Part shown: positions 1 to 5,154 of the stretch, one piece after another
Layout of the letters: each line of letters starts with the position of its first letter
Numbering within the stretch: position 1 is the first letter of the stretch
From: an uncultured Eubacterium sp.
GTDB lineage: Bacteria > Bacillota > Clostridia > Peptostreptococcales > Anaerovoracaceae
Direction: 5' to 3'
DNA length: 8,207 bases
Assembly: GCA_900542385.1 (NCBI GenBank)
Contig: UQNP01000080.1
Location: 1-8,207, forward strand
The notes under the pieces: generated by a model
Told to the model about the DNA's origin: nothing
Databases searched by the model: none
Seen by the model: only the letters and a program-made list of their open reading frames with translations
Translations under genes and position numbers: made by a program

Positions 1-8
1 TTTTTCAT
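1..8 (-). CDS. Start of an unidentified gene running off the left edge
   Basis: Only an ATG followed by AAA-AA is inside the window, so no product can be named. The start is supported by context: a purine-rich AAAAGGAAG ribosome site at 26-18 with a 9-nt gap to the ATG, and an extended -10 promoter element (TGATATAAT) at 47-39, about 30 nt upstream. It is separated from the surface adhesin gene by a terminator-like hairpin, so it is probably a separate transcription unit in the same direction. Confidence 0.35.
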
Positions 9-38
9 TTACTGTATCTTCCTTTTATATTTTTTACT

Positions 39-47
39 ATTATATCA
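39..47 (-). promoter_or_regulatory. Extended -10 promoter element for the left-edge gene
   Basis: Read on the minus strand this is TGATATAAT, a perfect extended -10 box (TGn-TATAAT). The matching -35 position at a 17-bp spacing reads CGGAAA, which is poor, as is common for extended -10 promoters. A start around position 32 would give a leader of about 24 nt containing the AAAAGGAAG ribosome site. Confidence 0.5.
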
Positions 48-128
48 CGTATATACAGCTTTTTCCGAAAGATAAAACTATGGTATACACCTGCTGATTA
101 CAATATTCAAGCAAAATTCTTTTCCAAA

Positions 129-146
129 TTGGCAATCAATTGCCAA
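129..146. promoter_or_regulatory. Perfect 8-bp palindrome, candidate operator
   Basis: TTGGCAAT-CA-ATTGCCAA is a perfect inverted repeat with a 2-bp centre. It lies between the adhesin terminator and the extended -10 element, about 85-100 bp upstream of that element on the minus strand. The size and symmetry suit a dimeric DNA-binding regulator, but no regulator is visible in the window and it could simply be a small hairpin. Confidence 0.35.
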
Positions 147-171
147 AATGAAATCCTAATTATTCCTTTAT

Positions 172-204
172 ACAACAATAAAGGACCCGCATGTTACGAG
201 TCCT
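172..204 (-). terminator. Hairpin terminator after the surface adhesin gene
   Basis: On the minus strand AGGACTCG (204-197) pairs with CGGGTCCT (189-182): 8 pairs including one G-T wobble, closing a 7-nt loop. A T-rich tail, TTTATTGTTG, follows. It starts 17 nt after the adhesin stop codon at 222. The tail is interrupted by single A and G bases, so strength is uncertain, but position and shape fit an intrinsic terminator ending the whole cluster transcript. Confidence 0.65.
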
Positions 205-221
205 CTATGTCTATACCACTG

Positions 222-2486
222 TTATTTAAAATAGTTTTTGAAATCCTTGCCCCTTATTTTAAAGAGCGTTGCTCCTATTCCGGCAAGACTTAATCCCATG
301 AGAGCCAGCCAAAGGCCGAGGCTGCTTTCATCTCCCGTCTTTGTGTCGTTTCCTCCAGGTGATGAATTATCATTTTCTCCTCCGGTATCTTCCGGATCTT
401 CAGGAGTATCACCCGGATCTCCTCCCGGCGTGTCATCTCCCGTCCATGTGTTGGTTATATCAAATCCTTCGTATGTGGCTATGAATCCTTCGACAGATTC
501 TTCCTCTACGGTATATGAAATTTCATTTCCGTCGGTATCGTACTTAGGGACTGTAAATGAGTAAGTCCATCTTCCCTCATCATCAGGAGCGACTTCTTTT
601 TCCTCCACTGTGTAGCTTCCATCCTTGAGCCTTACGATTATGGACTCGGGAAGCTCCACGTCCTGACCTTTAAGATTCCATGTCTTCTCACCTCCTATAG
701 TTATATCGGGATTCTCAACATATGTGTTCATGGCCGTCACTGTCACAGGCGCCTTATCGCTATCCACCGTTCCCGAGCCTCCTGTTATGGTCTGACTGTA
801 ACCATCTTCAAAGTGGTTATCCTCGACTACTTCATAGCTGCTTCCCACGGGAGCTTCGAATCCCGCCGTTTCTCCCGGCTTCAATGTAAAGCGACTGCTC
901 TCGCCGTCTATGGTGATGGTAAAGCCAAACTCCATATTAAGGTCTTCCTGCGGATATTCTCCTGCTATGGCTTTGGTGACTTCTATCCTGCCTATGCCCT
1001 TATCTTCCGGCGTGTGATTTCGAAAATCAAGCTGCGTTTCCTCTCCTGCCGTTATCACGCCTTGCGCCGAATCCATCTCAGGAATATATCCTCCCGTATC
1101 CGTCTCCTGCACCCTGTAGGTGATCCCTTCTGGAAGTTCTTCAAATGCCGCCTTCTGACCGTGCCTCAATGTGATGGTCTCTCCACTCTTTAAGCTCTGT
1201 TCATCTCCTTCATCTATGCGGTAAGTGTATTCCCCATCTTCGGAGAAGGTAACTCTGAATGTGAATTCCTTCTGTCTTTGTTCCTCTGTCACTTCCCTTC
1301 CGTCAGGATTTACTATCTCCTTCGTTATGAAAAGGCTTCCCGGCTCTTCCTGTTCAGACATATATACATTGACAAAATCTGTCCTGCTTCCGGTGTCTAC
1401 AATGTTTCCCTCTATCTCATCTGTCAGAGGATAGTATTCATCGTTTTCATCGTCCATCTCCTCGACTGTGTAGCCGATTCCTGATGGGATATCCGTAAAC
1501 ACCAGCTCCTGTCCGTGCCTTAAGGTTACAGTGCCTCCGCTTTCAAGGCTCTGCTCCTCTCCGTTATCTATACGGTAAGTGTATGTACCGCCATCAGAGA
1601 ATGTAACTTTAAATGTAAATTTCTTTTGGGCCTGTTCTTCTGTCACTTCGCTTCCGTCGGCGTTTCTCACTTCCTTGGTAACTGTGAGGCTTCCGGAAGG
1701 ACCGGGGCTTAAGGTGTTGATAAATGAAGCTGTCGCCCCGTCCTCTGTTACAGTGCCGCTGCTTCCCTGGGACGTCACCTGATATATGCCGTTTGCATTC
1801 TCAATTACGCTGTATGTAACCCCAACAGGTATATTATCAAATACTGCCTTTTGCCCGTGCTTTAATATGAGAGCCCCTCCGCTCTCAAGGCTTTGAAGCT
1901 CTCCCCCGTCTATTCTGTATTCATACGTCCCCTCATCTGAGAAGGTGACAGTAAAGATAAATTCCTCTCCCGCCTGTTCCTCTGTCACAGCCGAGCCATC
2001 GGAGTTGACGATGATCTTCTCCACGGTGAGGTTCCCCGTAAGGCGTTGGTTATATGCCATAACCTGCACCACAGCCGTTTCTTCTCCCGTAACTGTGAAT
2101 GGATATCTCGTCTTTACGGCTCCGTTTTCCTCATCGAAAGTATGGGAAATACCGGGGTCTGTTTCCTCGAAATAGTATTCCCCGGAAGTCAGGCTCACCG
2201 CTATCTTTCCCTCATCATCTGTCTCATATCTGCCGCCTATCTGCTCCCCATCCGATGTGAAAAGATAAAATGCCGCTCCGGAAACTGCGATCTCAGTAGC
2301 TTCACCGTCAGGAGACCTTTCAAGCTTGAGAAGCTCAACATCCAATTGCTTTGTATCTTGTCCGCCCATCTCGTTCTTTGCCTGCTGACTTATGCTCTGC
2401 CATGCTAAAGTCCCCGTGAGCAAAAGCGGGATAACAAGTATGACGGTTAGGATAACCGCTATCATTTTCTTTGTGTTCTCAAACAT
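222..2486 (-). CDS. Multidomain Cna_B/SpaA-type surface adhesin with SipW-type signal
   Basis: Predicted 754-residue wall or membrane-anchored stalk protein. Residues 1-39 are a SipW-type export signal with core LLLTGTLAWQSISQ. Residues about 48-145 resemble a SpaA prealbumin fold. Three homologous repeats follow (about 151-258, 265-375, 383-491), each opening G-[NS]-L-x-[VI]-x-K and containing VTEEQ, then [YE]-YRID and [KR]HGQ. A related domain covers 498-589 and a Cna_B-like domain 595-681. Conserved Lys/Glu/Asn sets (K157/E229/N257, K271/E342 or E343/N373, K389/E461/N490, K601/N679) suggest internal isopeptide bonds; this is inference. An acidic Pro/Gly linker precedes TKTGD, a hydrophobic segment at about 723-742 and a basic tail. 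The sorting motif is imperfect because DTKTG lacks the usual Pro. The start is secure: AAGGAGG lies 6 nt before the ATG. It starts 28 bp after the RT stop, suggesting co-transcription with the retroelement. No variable repeat is seen in it. Confidence 0.9.
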   Translation of the reverse strand: MFENTKKMIAVILTVILVIPLLLTGTLAWQSISQQAKNEMGGQDTKQLDVELLKLERSPDGEATEIAVSGAAFYLFTSDGEQIGGRYETDDEGKIAVSLTSGEYYFEETDPGISHTFDEENGAVKTRYPFTVTGEETAVVQVMAYNQRLTGNLTVEKIIVNSDGSAVTEEQAGEEFIFTVTFSDEGTYEYRIDGGELQSLESGGALILKHGQKAVFDNIPVGVTYSVIENANGIYQVTSQGSSGTVTEDGATASFINTLSPGPSGSLTVTKEVRNADGSEVTEEQAQKKFTFKVTFSDGGTYTYRIDNGEEQSLESGGTVTLRHGQELVFTDIPSGIGYTVEEMDDENDEYYPLTDEIEGNIVDTGSRTDFVNVYMSEQEEPGSLFITKEIVNPDGREVTEEQRQKEFTFRVTFSEDGEYTYRIDEGDEQSLKSGETITLRHGQKAAFEELPEGITYRVQETDTGGYIPEMDSAQGVITAGEETQLDFRNHTPEDKGIGRIEVTKAIAGEYPQEDLNMEFGFTITIDGESSRFTLKPGETAGFEAPVGSSYEVVEDNHFEDGYSQTITGGSGTVDSDKAPVTVTAMNTYVENPDITIGGEKTWNLKGQDVELPESIIVRLKDGSYTVEEKEVAPDDEGRWTYSFTVPKYDTDGNEISYTVEEESVEGFIATYEGFDITNTWTGDDTPGGDPGDTPEDPEDTGGENDNSSPGGNDTKTGDESSLGLWLALMGLSLAGIGATLFKIRGKDFKNYFK
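265..315 (-). other. C-terminal sorting-like signal (TKTGD, TM segment, basic tail)
   Basis: This stretch of the adhesin gene encodes about residues 725-741, the bulk of the single C-terminal hydrophobic helix (WLALMGLSLAGIGATLF). It is preceded at residues 714-719 by DTKTGD and followed by KIRGK. The arrangement is that of a sortase substrate, but the canonical Pro of LPxTG is replaced by Thr. Either a sortase of relaxed specificity attaches it, or it stays as a single-pass membrane anchor. Confidence 0.5.
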
Positions 2487-2514
2487 TCAAGACCTCCTTT
2501 CTACTGCCATATAT

Positions 2515-3589
2515 TTATATAAGTTCTTCTGTTTTCTCTTTGAATTCTCCGCTTCTTGTCAAACAAAATTTATCCATAGTATTTTTCTGAAGTCCATATG
2601 TATGACCGTGCATCAAATGACCATGATATGAAGCAAGGCTTGTCTTTACATCTTTCAGGTCTATTATGCCTTCAGAATAATCCTTTTGAAGCTTCTTTAA
2701 ACGTCTCTTATATCTGATCTTGCTCTGCTGCTTTAACTTGCGGATAACTTTTCCCGAATCCGTAAGATAATATTTCCAGCCTAAAAATTCCACGCCCGTT
2801 TTCAGAGGATATATCTGTGTTTTGATGTTCATCTCAAGATTCAATCTGTTTTCTATCATATCCCGCATTTTATCAAGACATTGATATAAAAAGGATTTAT
2901 CATGATGAATAAGCAGGCAATCATCCATATATCTGATATAATATTTTACTCTGAGTTTTTCTTTCACCAACCTGTCCAGTGGATCAAGATAATATATGGC
3001 AAAGCACTGGCTGCTCTGATTTCCGAGAGGAAGTCCTCTTCCCGGTCTTCCCTTGGTTTCATAGCTGTCTATATAATGGTATATGAGATTACTTACATCT
3101 TCATCTCGTATCAGCTTTACAAGCTGTTTTTTGAGCACTTCATGATCAATGCTGGCAAAATATTTTGATATATCACATTTGAGCACATATCCTTTATTGC
3201 CATGATCTTTGTAATGCTCTCTCAGGAATTTACTGAACCTATATATAGCAAAATGTGTTCCCTTGCCTTTCTGACAGGCAGCATTGTCATATATAAGTCG
3301 CCTTTTCAGCGCCGGCGTTATAACTTCGTCGCATATTGCATGAAGAAGTACTCTGTCAGGGATAATATGCAGCAAAGATTTCACGCTCTTTCGGTTCATA
3401 AATCGTAAAATGATAATACCCGTGCATCCTATATTTATGCTCTCTTAATGTCTTGCTCATTTTAGTCAGGTTTTCTGCAAGATTCATCTCAAATTTTATT
3501 ACCTCAGTTTTCCCTCGCTTGCATTTCCTTGCATTGAGATGTGCCTTATATAAGGTTTGAAAATCACATATTAGCTCATAGTCTGTCAT
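2515..3589 (-). CDS. rt: DGR reverse transcriptase, two frames joined at CCC_TGA
   Basis: Copies the TR RNA into error-prone cDNA. The first frame starts at ATG 3589, which overlaps the MSL stop as ATGA (GGAGAAAG lies upstream), and encodes 77 residues ending EREIFAAYYP before TGA at 3358-3356. The second frame continues exactly with DRVLLHAICDEV to the stop at 2515. A +1 shift at CCC_TGA_C gives a 357-residue protein, normal for the family. Joined numbering: YDNAACQKGKGTHFA (RT2) about 100-114; catalytic Asp139 in CDISKYF; LGNQSSQ at 188-194, the [ILV]GxxxSQ signature separating DGR enzymes from group II intron RTs (QGxxxSP); YMDD at 220-223; EFLGW near 267-271. No maturase or endonuclease domain follows. 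The shift could be programmed, a recent inactivating insertion of one C, or a read error. Without it the product lacks every catalytic motif. Confidence 0.93.
3355..3361 (-). other. Candidate +1 frameshift site CCC_TGA_C in the RT gene
   Basis: Read on the minus strand the zero frame is TAT-TAT-CCC-TGA-CAG; slipping forward one base gives TAT-TAT-CCT-GAC-AGA. Pro is kept in either frame and the two halves join without lost or duplicated residues. A slow stop codon in the A site, TGA followed by C, mirrors the release factor 2 (prfB) site CTT_TGA_C. I see no strong Shine-Dalgarno-like stimulator just upstream, unlike prfB. A single extra C is the alternative explanation. Confidence 0.5.
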
Positions 3590-4161
3590 ACATACTTCTT
3601 TCTCCAATCATTAAGAAGTTGCAATGCTTCCATTGGTGTCATATTATCAAGTTCCAGTTTTTTAAGTTCTTTAAGAAGATCTTTTGTTCTGCTTTCTTCA
3701 GAAACATTTTCTTCTCTGAGAAATGTATGAGTATCCATGTACTCTTCCCACGCCGCCGTCAGATCTTTCTTTTCTTCAGGTTCTGACACGCAAGTAATTT
3801 CCCTTTCCAACATCCCCTTTTCATCGTGTTTTTCAGTCTGACTGCACACTACTGCTTTATATCCGCTGTCCCGCAGGATTTTCAAGCGTTCATCAACAAA
3901 TCTCTTGGGCACGCCACACATCGGTATCCTTGTTCCTTTACCGATATCCTTACCTGTAAGCTTTAAATTTAAAATCTCTGAAGCAACTTCAGCGTCGTTA
4001 AAATACAGTTGATAAAATCCCCCAACCTGAAATAAAACCAACGAATCCTTATACTTCTCCTTAAAATGAAAATATTGTTTCATCAAAGGCGTTTCACTGA
4101 ATTTCGTATTATCACTCCTATCAAAAATGCAATTGACGGGGAGCTGTATATTTATGTACAT
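3586..4161 (-). CDS. MutS-like DGR accessory protein (MSL)
   Basis: Predicted 191-residue protein. Residues about 23-125 match the N-terminal mismatch-binding domain I of MutS: TPLMKQYFHFKEKYKDSLVLF, then GGFYQLYFNDAEVAS, IPMCGVPKR and AVVCSQTE correspond to the MutS segments TPMMQQY, GDFYELF-DDA, IPMAGVP and ICEQ. The Phe-x-Glu mismatch-wedge motif reads F49-Y50-Q51, so the Glu is replaced by Gln. Connector, core, clamp and ATPase domains are absent. The tail (about 164-190, with LDNMTPMEALQLLNDW) resembles the extreme C-terminus of bacterial MutS. MutS-like proteins are known companions of some DGRs; their role is not settled. It lies between TR and rt and overlaps the rt ATG by its stop codon (ATGA), implying translational coupling. 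The start has GGAG 5 nt upstream. Confidence 0.85.
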   Translation of the reverse strand: MYINIQLPVNCIFDRSDNTKFSETPLMKQYFHFKEKYKDSLVLFQVGGFYQLYFNDAEVASEILNLKLTGKDIGKGTRIPMCGVPKRFVDERLKILRDSGYKAVVCSQTEKHDEKGMLEREITCVSEPEEKKDLTAAWEEYMDTHTFLREENVSEESRTKDLLKELKKLELDNMTPMEALQLLNDWRKKYV

Positions 4162-4339
4162 ATAGGCTCCAAAGCTTGGAAAACGGATCTTCTATCCGCG
4201 TTCCTCACACCGTCAATAATATTTATCCCGAAAAGATTAATTTCGAGAAAGGAAGCAGATCCTTTACCCCGCGCACTGACCGTCCGAACTCACGAAGCGG
4301 TTTCTCACTTACGCTTTCACTCTATAGCAAAAGCCGGGG
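4162..4339 (-). ncRNA. DGR RNA spacer downstream of TR, probably structured
   Basis: This gene-free segment lies directly 3' of TR in the transcript, where well-studied DGRs have an RNA spacer needed for cDNA priming. Visible pairing: the TR end TTTACCCCG (4343-4335) is complementary to CGGGGTAAA (4271-4263), a 9-bp stem enclosing a 63-nt loop; a hairpin at 4247-4227 has 7 pairs including one wobble; GGATCT and AGATCC can also pair. No coding frame with a ribosome site is seen. Assignment as functional RNA rests on position and these stems, not on family identity. Confidence 0.55.
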
Positions 4340-4451
4340 TAAATCGGGGCGAACGCCAATATTGGTATTGTTGTAGTTATTGTTATTGGCATTGCCATTG
4401 GAATTCACGTTGGCCACGTTATTGGTATTATTACGCGGCGAACGCAGCCAC
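4340..4451 (-). repeat. DGR template repeat (TR)
   Basis: Ungapped 112-bp match to the VR at 5176-5287 (constant offset 836). Twenty positions differ, all at adenines of the minus-strand TR; none of the 76 non-adenine positions differ. Read in the target frame TR contains 15 AAC/AAT codons, the arrangement that lets adenine mutagenesis change amino acids without creating stop codons. Fixed scaffold codons are CTG-CGT-TCG-CCG-CGT at one end and GGC-GTT-CGC-CCC at the other. It lies between avd and msl in the same orientation as all genes, so it is probably transcribed with them. It is not itself translated. Confidence 0.97.
4348..4357. repeat. GGCG-AA-CGCC palindrome at the TR 3' end
   Basis: A 4-bp stem with a 2-nt centre inside the GC-only invariant end of TR. 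An identical copy lies in VR at 5184-5193. This invariant GC-rich end corresponds to the initiation of mutagenic homing region (IMH-like) of other DGRs, where cDNA integration begins. The palindrome may only reflect the Gly-Val-Arg-Pro codons. Confidence 0.4.
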
Positions 4452-4495
4452 ACAATAAATGGGCAGCACAACCTGCAAAAATATCTGCTCCCGGA

Positions 4496-4509
4496 AGGGC
4501 ATCTGCCCT
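4496..4509. repeat. Small hairpin between avd and TR
   Basis: AGGGCA-TC-TGCCCT is a perfect 6-bp stem with a 2-nt loop, located 20 nt past the avd stop and overlapping the left arm of the 19-bp inverted repeat. There is no T-run after it on the minus strand, so it is not a convincing terminator. It might separate the avd message from the TR RNA or protect an RNA end. Confidence 0.45.
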
Positions 4510-4523
4510 CCGCTGAATACTTT
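4505..4523. repeat. Left arm of a perfect 19-bp inverted repeat flanking avd
   Basis: GCCCTCCGCTGAATACTTT on the plus strand is exactly the reverse complement of 4942-4960. The arms enclose the avd gene with 6 nt to the stop and 19 nt to the start. Identity breaks off on both sides, and I see no target-site duplication next to the arms. Confidence 0.85.
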
Positions 4524-4529
4524 TAACTT

Positions 4530-4922
4530 TTACATCCCAAATCGTTTCTTATCGCTTCGCATCCATCCTCCAAGAAGCTTCAGAACTGAAGTTGAATGAA
4601 GCGAGATCTGTTCATATTGCTTTGGCAGTATCGCTTTCTGTTCCAGAGCTAGCTGAGCTATATATGCCAAAATTCTTGTCTTGGTGATAGCTTCTCGCTG
4701 CATCTCCTGTCGTTTTTGATAATTTTCACGAGCATGCTCGCCTTTCATGAACATCTCGTTGGCAAGATATATATTTTCGATAATATCCATACACAGATTC
4801 TGAAGACGTGTGGTAAATGTGAAACGATACTGTTTAGGGCTTTTTTGAGTCACTGTCATTATGTATCTGCACAAATCCTTTGCTTCCATGATTACCGAAA
4901 GTTCACTTTTCTGCTCTGCCAT
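4530..4922 (-). CDS. avd: DGR accessory variability determinant (Avd)
   Basis: Predicted 130-residue, basic, all-helical protein of the Avd/S23-like four-helix-bundle type. In characterised DGRs Avd forms a pentameric barrel that binds the RT and its RNA and is required for mutagenic retrohoming. Features seen: helix 1 with SVIMEAKDLCRYIMTVTQKSPKQYRFTFTTRL, where the KxYRF element is typical; helix 2 with CMDIIENIYLANEMF; helix 3 with REAITKTRILAYIAQLALEQ; helix 4 with QYEQISLHSTSVLKLLGGWMRS. Length agrees with the family (about 110-130). The start has AAGGAA 8-9 nt upstream. It lies between the target gene and TR, the usual place. Its flanks form an exact inverted repeat and GC-rich hairpins, unlike the other genes here. 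Confidence 0.9.
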   Translation of the reverse strand: MAEQKSELSVIMEAKDLCRYIMTVTQKSPKQYRFTFTTRLQNLCMDIIENIYLANEMFMKGEHARENYQKRQEMQREAITKTRILAYIAQLALEQKAILPKQYEQISLHSTSVLKLLGGWMRSDKKRFGM

Positions 4923-4941
4923 ATCTTGATTTCCTTGCTTT

Positions 4942-4960
4942 AAAGTATTCAGCGGAGGGC
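4942..4960. repeat. Right arm of the inverted repeat flanking avd
   Basis: Exact reverse complement of 4505-4523. In the transcript this arm sits in the avd leader, ending 19 nt before the ATG and just upstream of its ribosome site. Pairing with the other arm would fold the whole avd message into a closed loop of about 420 nt. Confidence 0.85.
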
Positions 4961-4985
4961 GGCAAAGCCGCCTCCCCTCTTTTTC
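4955..4985 (+). terminator. GC-rich hairpin with T-run on the plus strand
   Basis: GGCGGC (4958-4963) pairs with GCCGCC (4967-4972) around AAA, and the stem extends outward as GGAGG against CTCC with one bulged G. TCTTTTTC follows on the plus strand, giving intrinsic-terminator shape in that direction. No plus-strand gene is seen, so it may act on antisense transcripts or serve only as RNA or DNA structure for the minus-strand system. Confidence 0.4.
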
Positions 4986-5046
4986 AGAAGACCTTTTCGC
5001 ATTCTCCTGCTATATATCTTTTCCTTACTTTGCTTTATTTCTCTTT

Positions 5047-5060
5047 GCCGCGTTCGCGGC
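5047..5060. repeat. GCCGCG-TT-CGCGGC palindrome downstream of VR
   Basis: A perfect 6-bp GC stem with a 2-nt loop about 115 bp past the VR end in coding direction. It contains the core GCGAACGC in the orientation opposite to the copies in VR. DGRs often carry hairpin or cruciform elements downstream of VR that help target recognition; whether this is one is inference. Confidence 0.4.
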
Positions 5061-5062
5061 GA

Positions 5063-5082
5063 TATGGGGGCAAGCCCCCATA
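5063..5082. repeat. Strong 9-bp hairpin downstream of VR
   Basis: TATGGGGGC (5063-5071) pairs perfectly with GCCCCCATA (5074-5082), leaving two unpaired bases (or an 8-bp stem with a 4-nt loop). It starts about 93 bp from the VR end, just beyond the target stop. No T-run follows on the minus strand. Its position fits the VR-proximal hairpin/cruciform of other DGRs, though loop sequence and distance differ from the best-studied phage case. It could also be a dispersed genomic repeat. Confidence 0.5.
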
Positions 5083-5086
5083 CCCC

Positions 5087-5114
5087 CGGATGAATATTTT
5101 GTCATCCGTTTTTT
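5087..5114 (+). terminator. Plus-strand terminator-like hairpin facing VR
   Basis: CGGATGA (5087-5093) pairs with TCATCCG (5102-5108) over an 8-nt loop and is followed at once by TTTTTT (5109-5114) on the plus strand. On the minus strand the T-run becomes an A-run before the stem, so it would not end transcription of the target gene. It would stop antisense transcription entering VR. No plus-strand promoter or gene was identified. Confidence 0.45.
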
Positions 5115-5154
5115 GAATATCAATATTTAATCTCCAGATTTCTGATTTTTAGAT

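Noticed and set aside
222..2486. A second variable repeat in the adhesin
   Set aside because: No stretch resembling TR, GVRPALW or WWLRSP occurs; the internal repeats are diverged structural domains with differences at all bases.
2515..3399. RT annotated as an independent gene starting MNRKSVKSLL
   Set aside because: The first 14 codons there are an out-of-frame reading of the upstream RT segment; real RT homology resumes only at the Pro-Asp-Arg junction. The RT is better described as two frames joined at 3357.
2515..3589. Group II intron or retron reverse transcriptase
   Set aside because: No maturase or HNH domain follows, no intron RNA motifs are seen, motif 4 reads LGxxxSQ and a genuine TR/VR pair with adenine-only differences is present.
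3589..3607. TTG start for the RT six codons upstream
   Set aside because: It overlaps the purine-rich GGAGAAAG, which works better as the ribosome site for the ATG at 3589; that ATG overlaps the msl stop as ATGA, a typical coupling arrangement.
4066..4458. Plus-strand open frame of 130 codons crossing TR
   Set aside because: It overlaps the 5' end of msl and runs antisense through TR; its Tyr/Trp/Cys/His-rich ending is just the complement of the AAY codons. No ribosome site or family resemblance.
4505..4960. Insertion sequence or MITE carrying avd
   Set aside because: Although the 19-bp ends are perfect, no transposase, no visible target-site duplication and no second copy in the window; kept as an inverted repeat only.
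4976..5028. Short open frame of 17 codons with AGGAG upstream of avd
   Set aside because: The AGGAG is only one base from the ATG, the frame runs through GC-rich hairpins and its composition (Gly/Arg/Lys-rich) looks incidental.
5087..5130. Promoter for avd/TR (TTGATA with AAAATA at 17 bp spacing, minus strand)
   Set aside because: The -10 match is poor and overlaps a hairpin; a separate TR promoter is plausible but not supported by this sequence.
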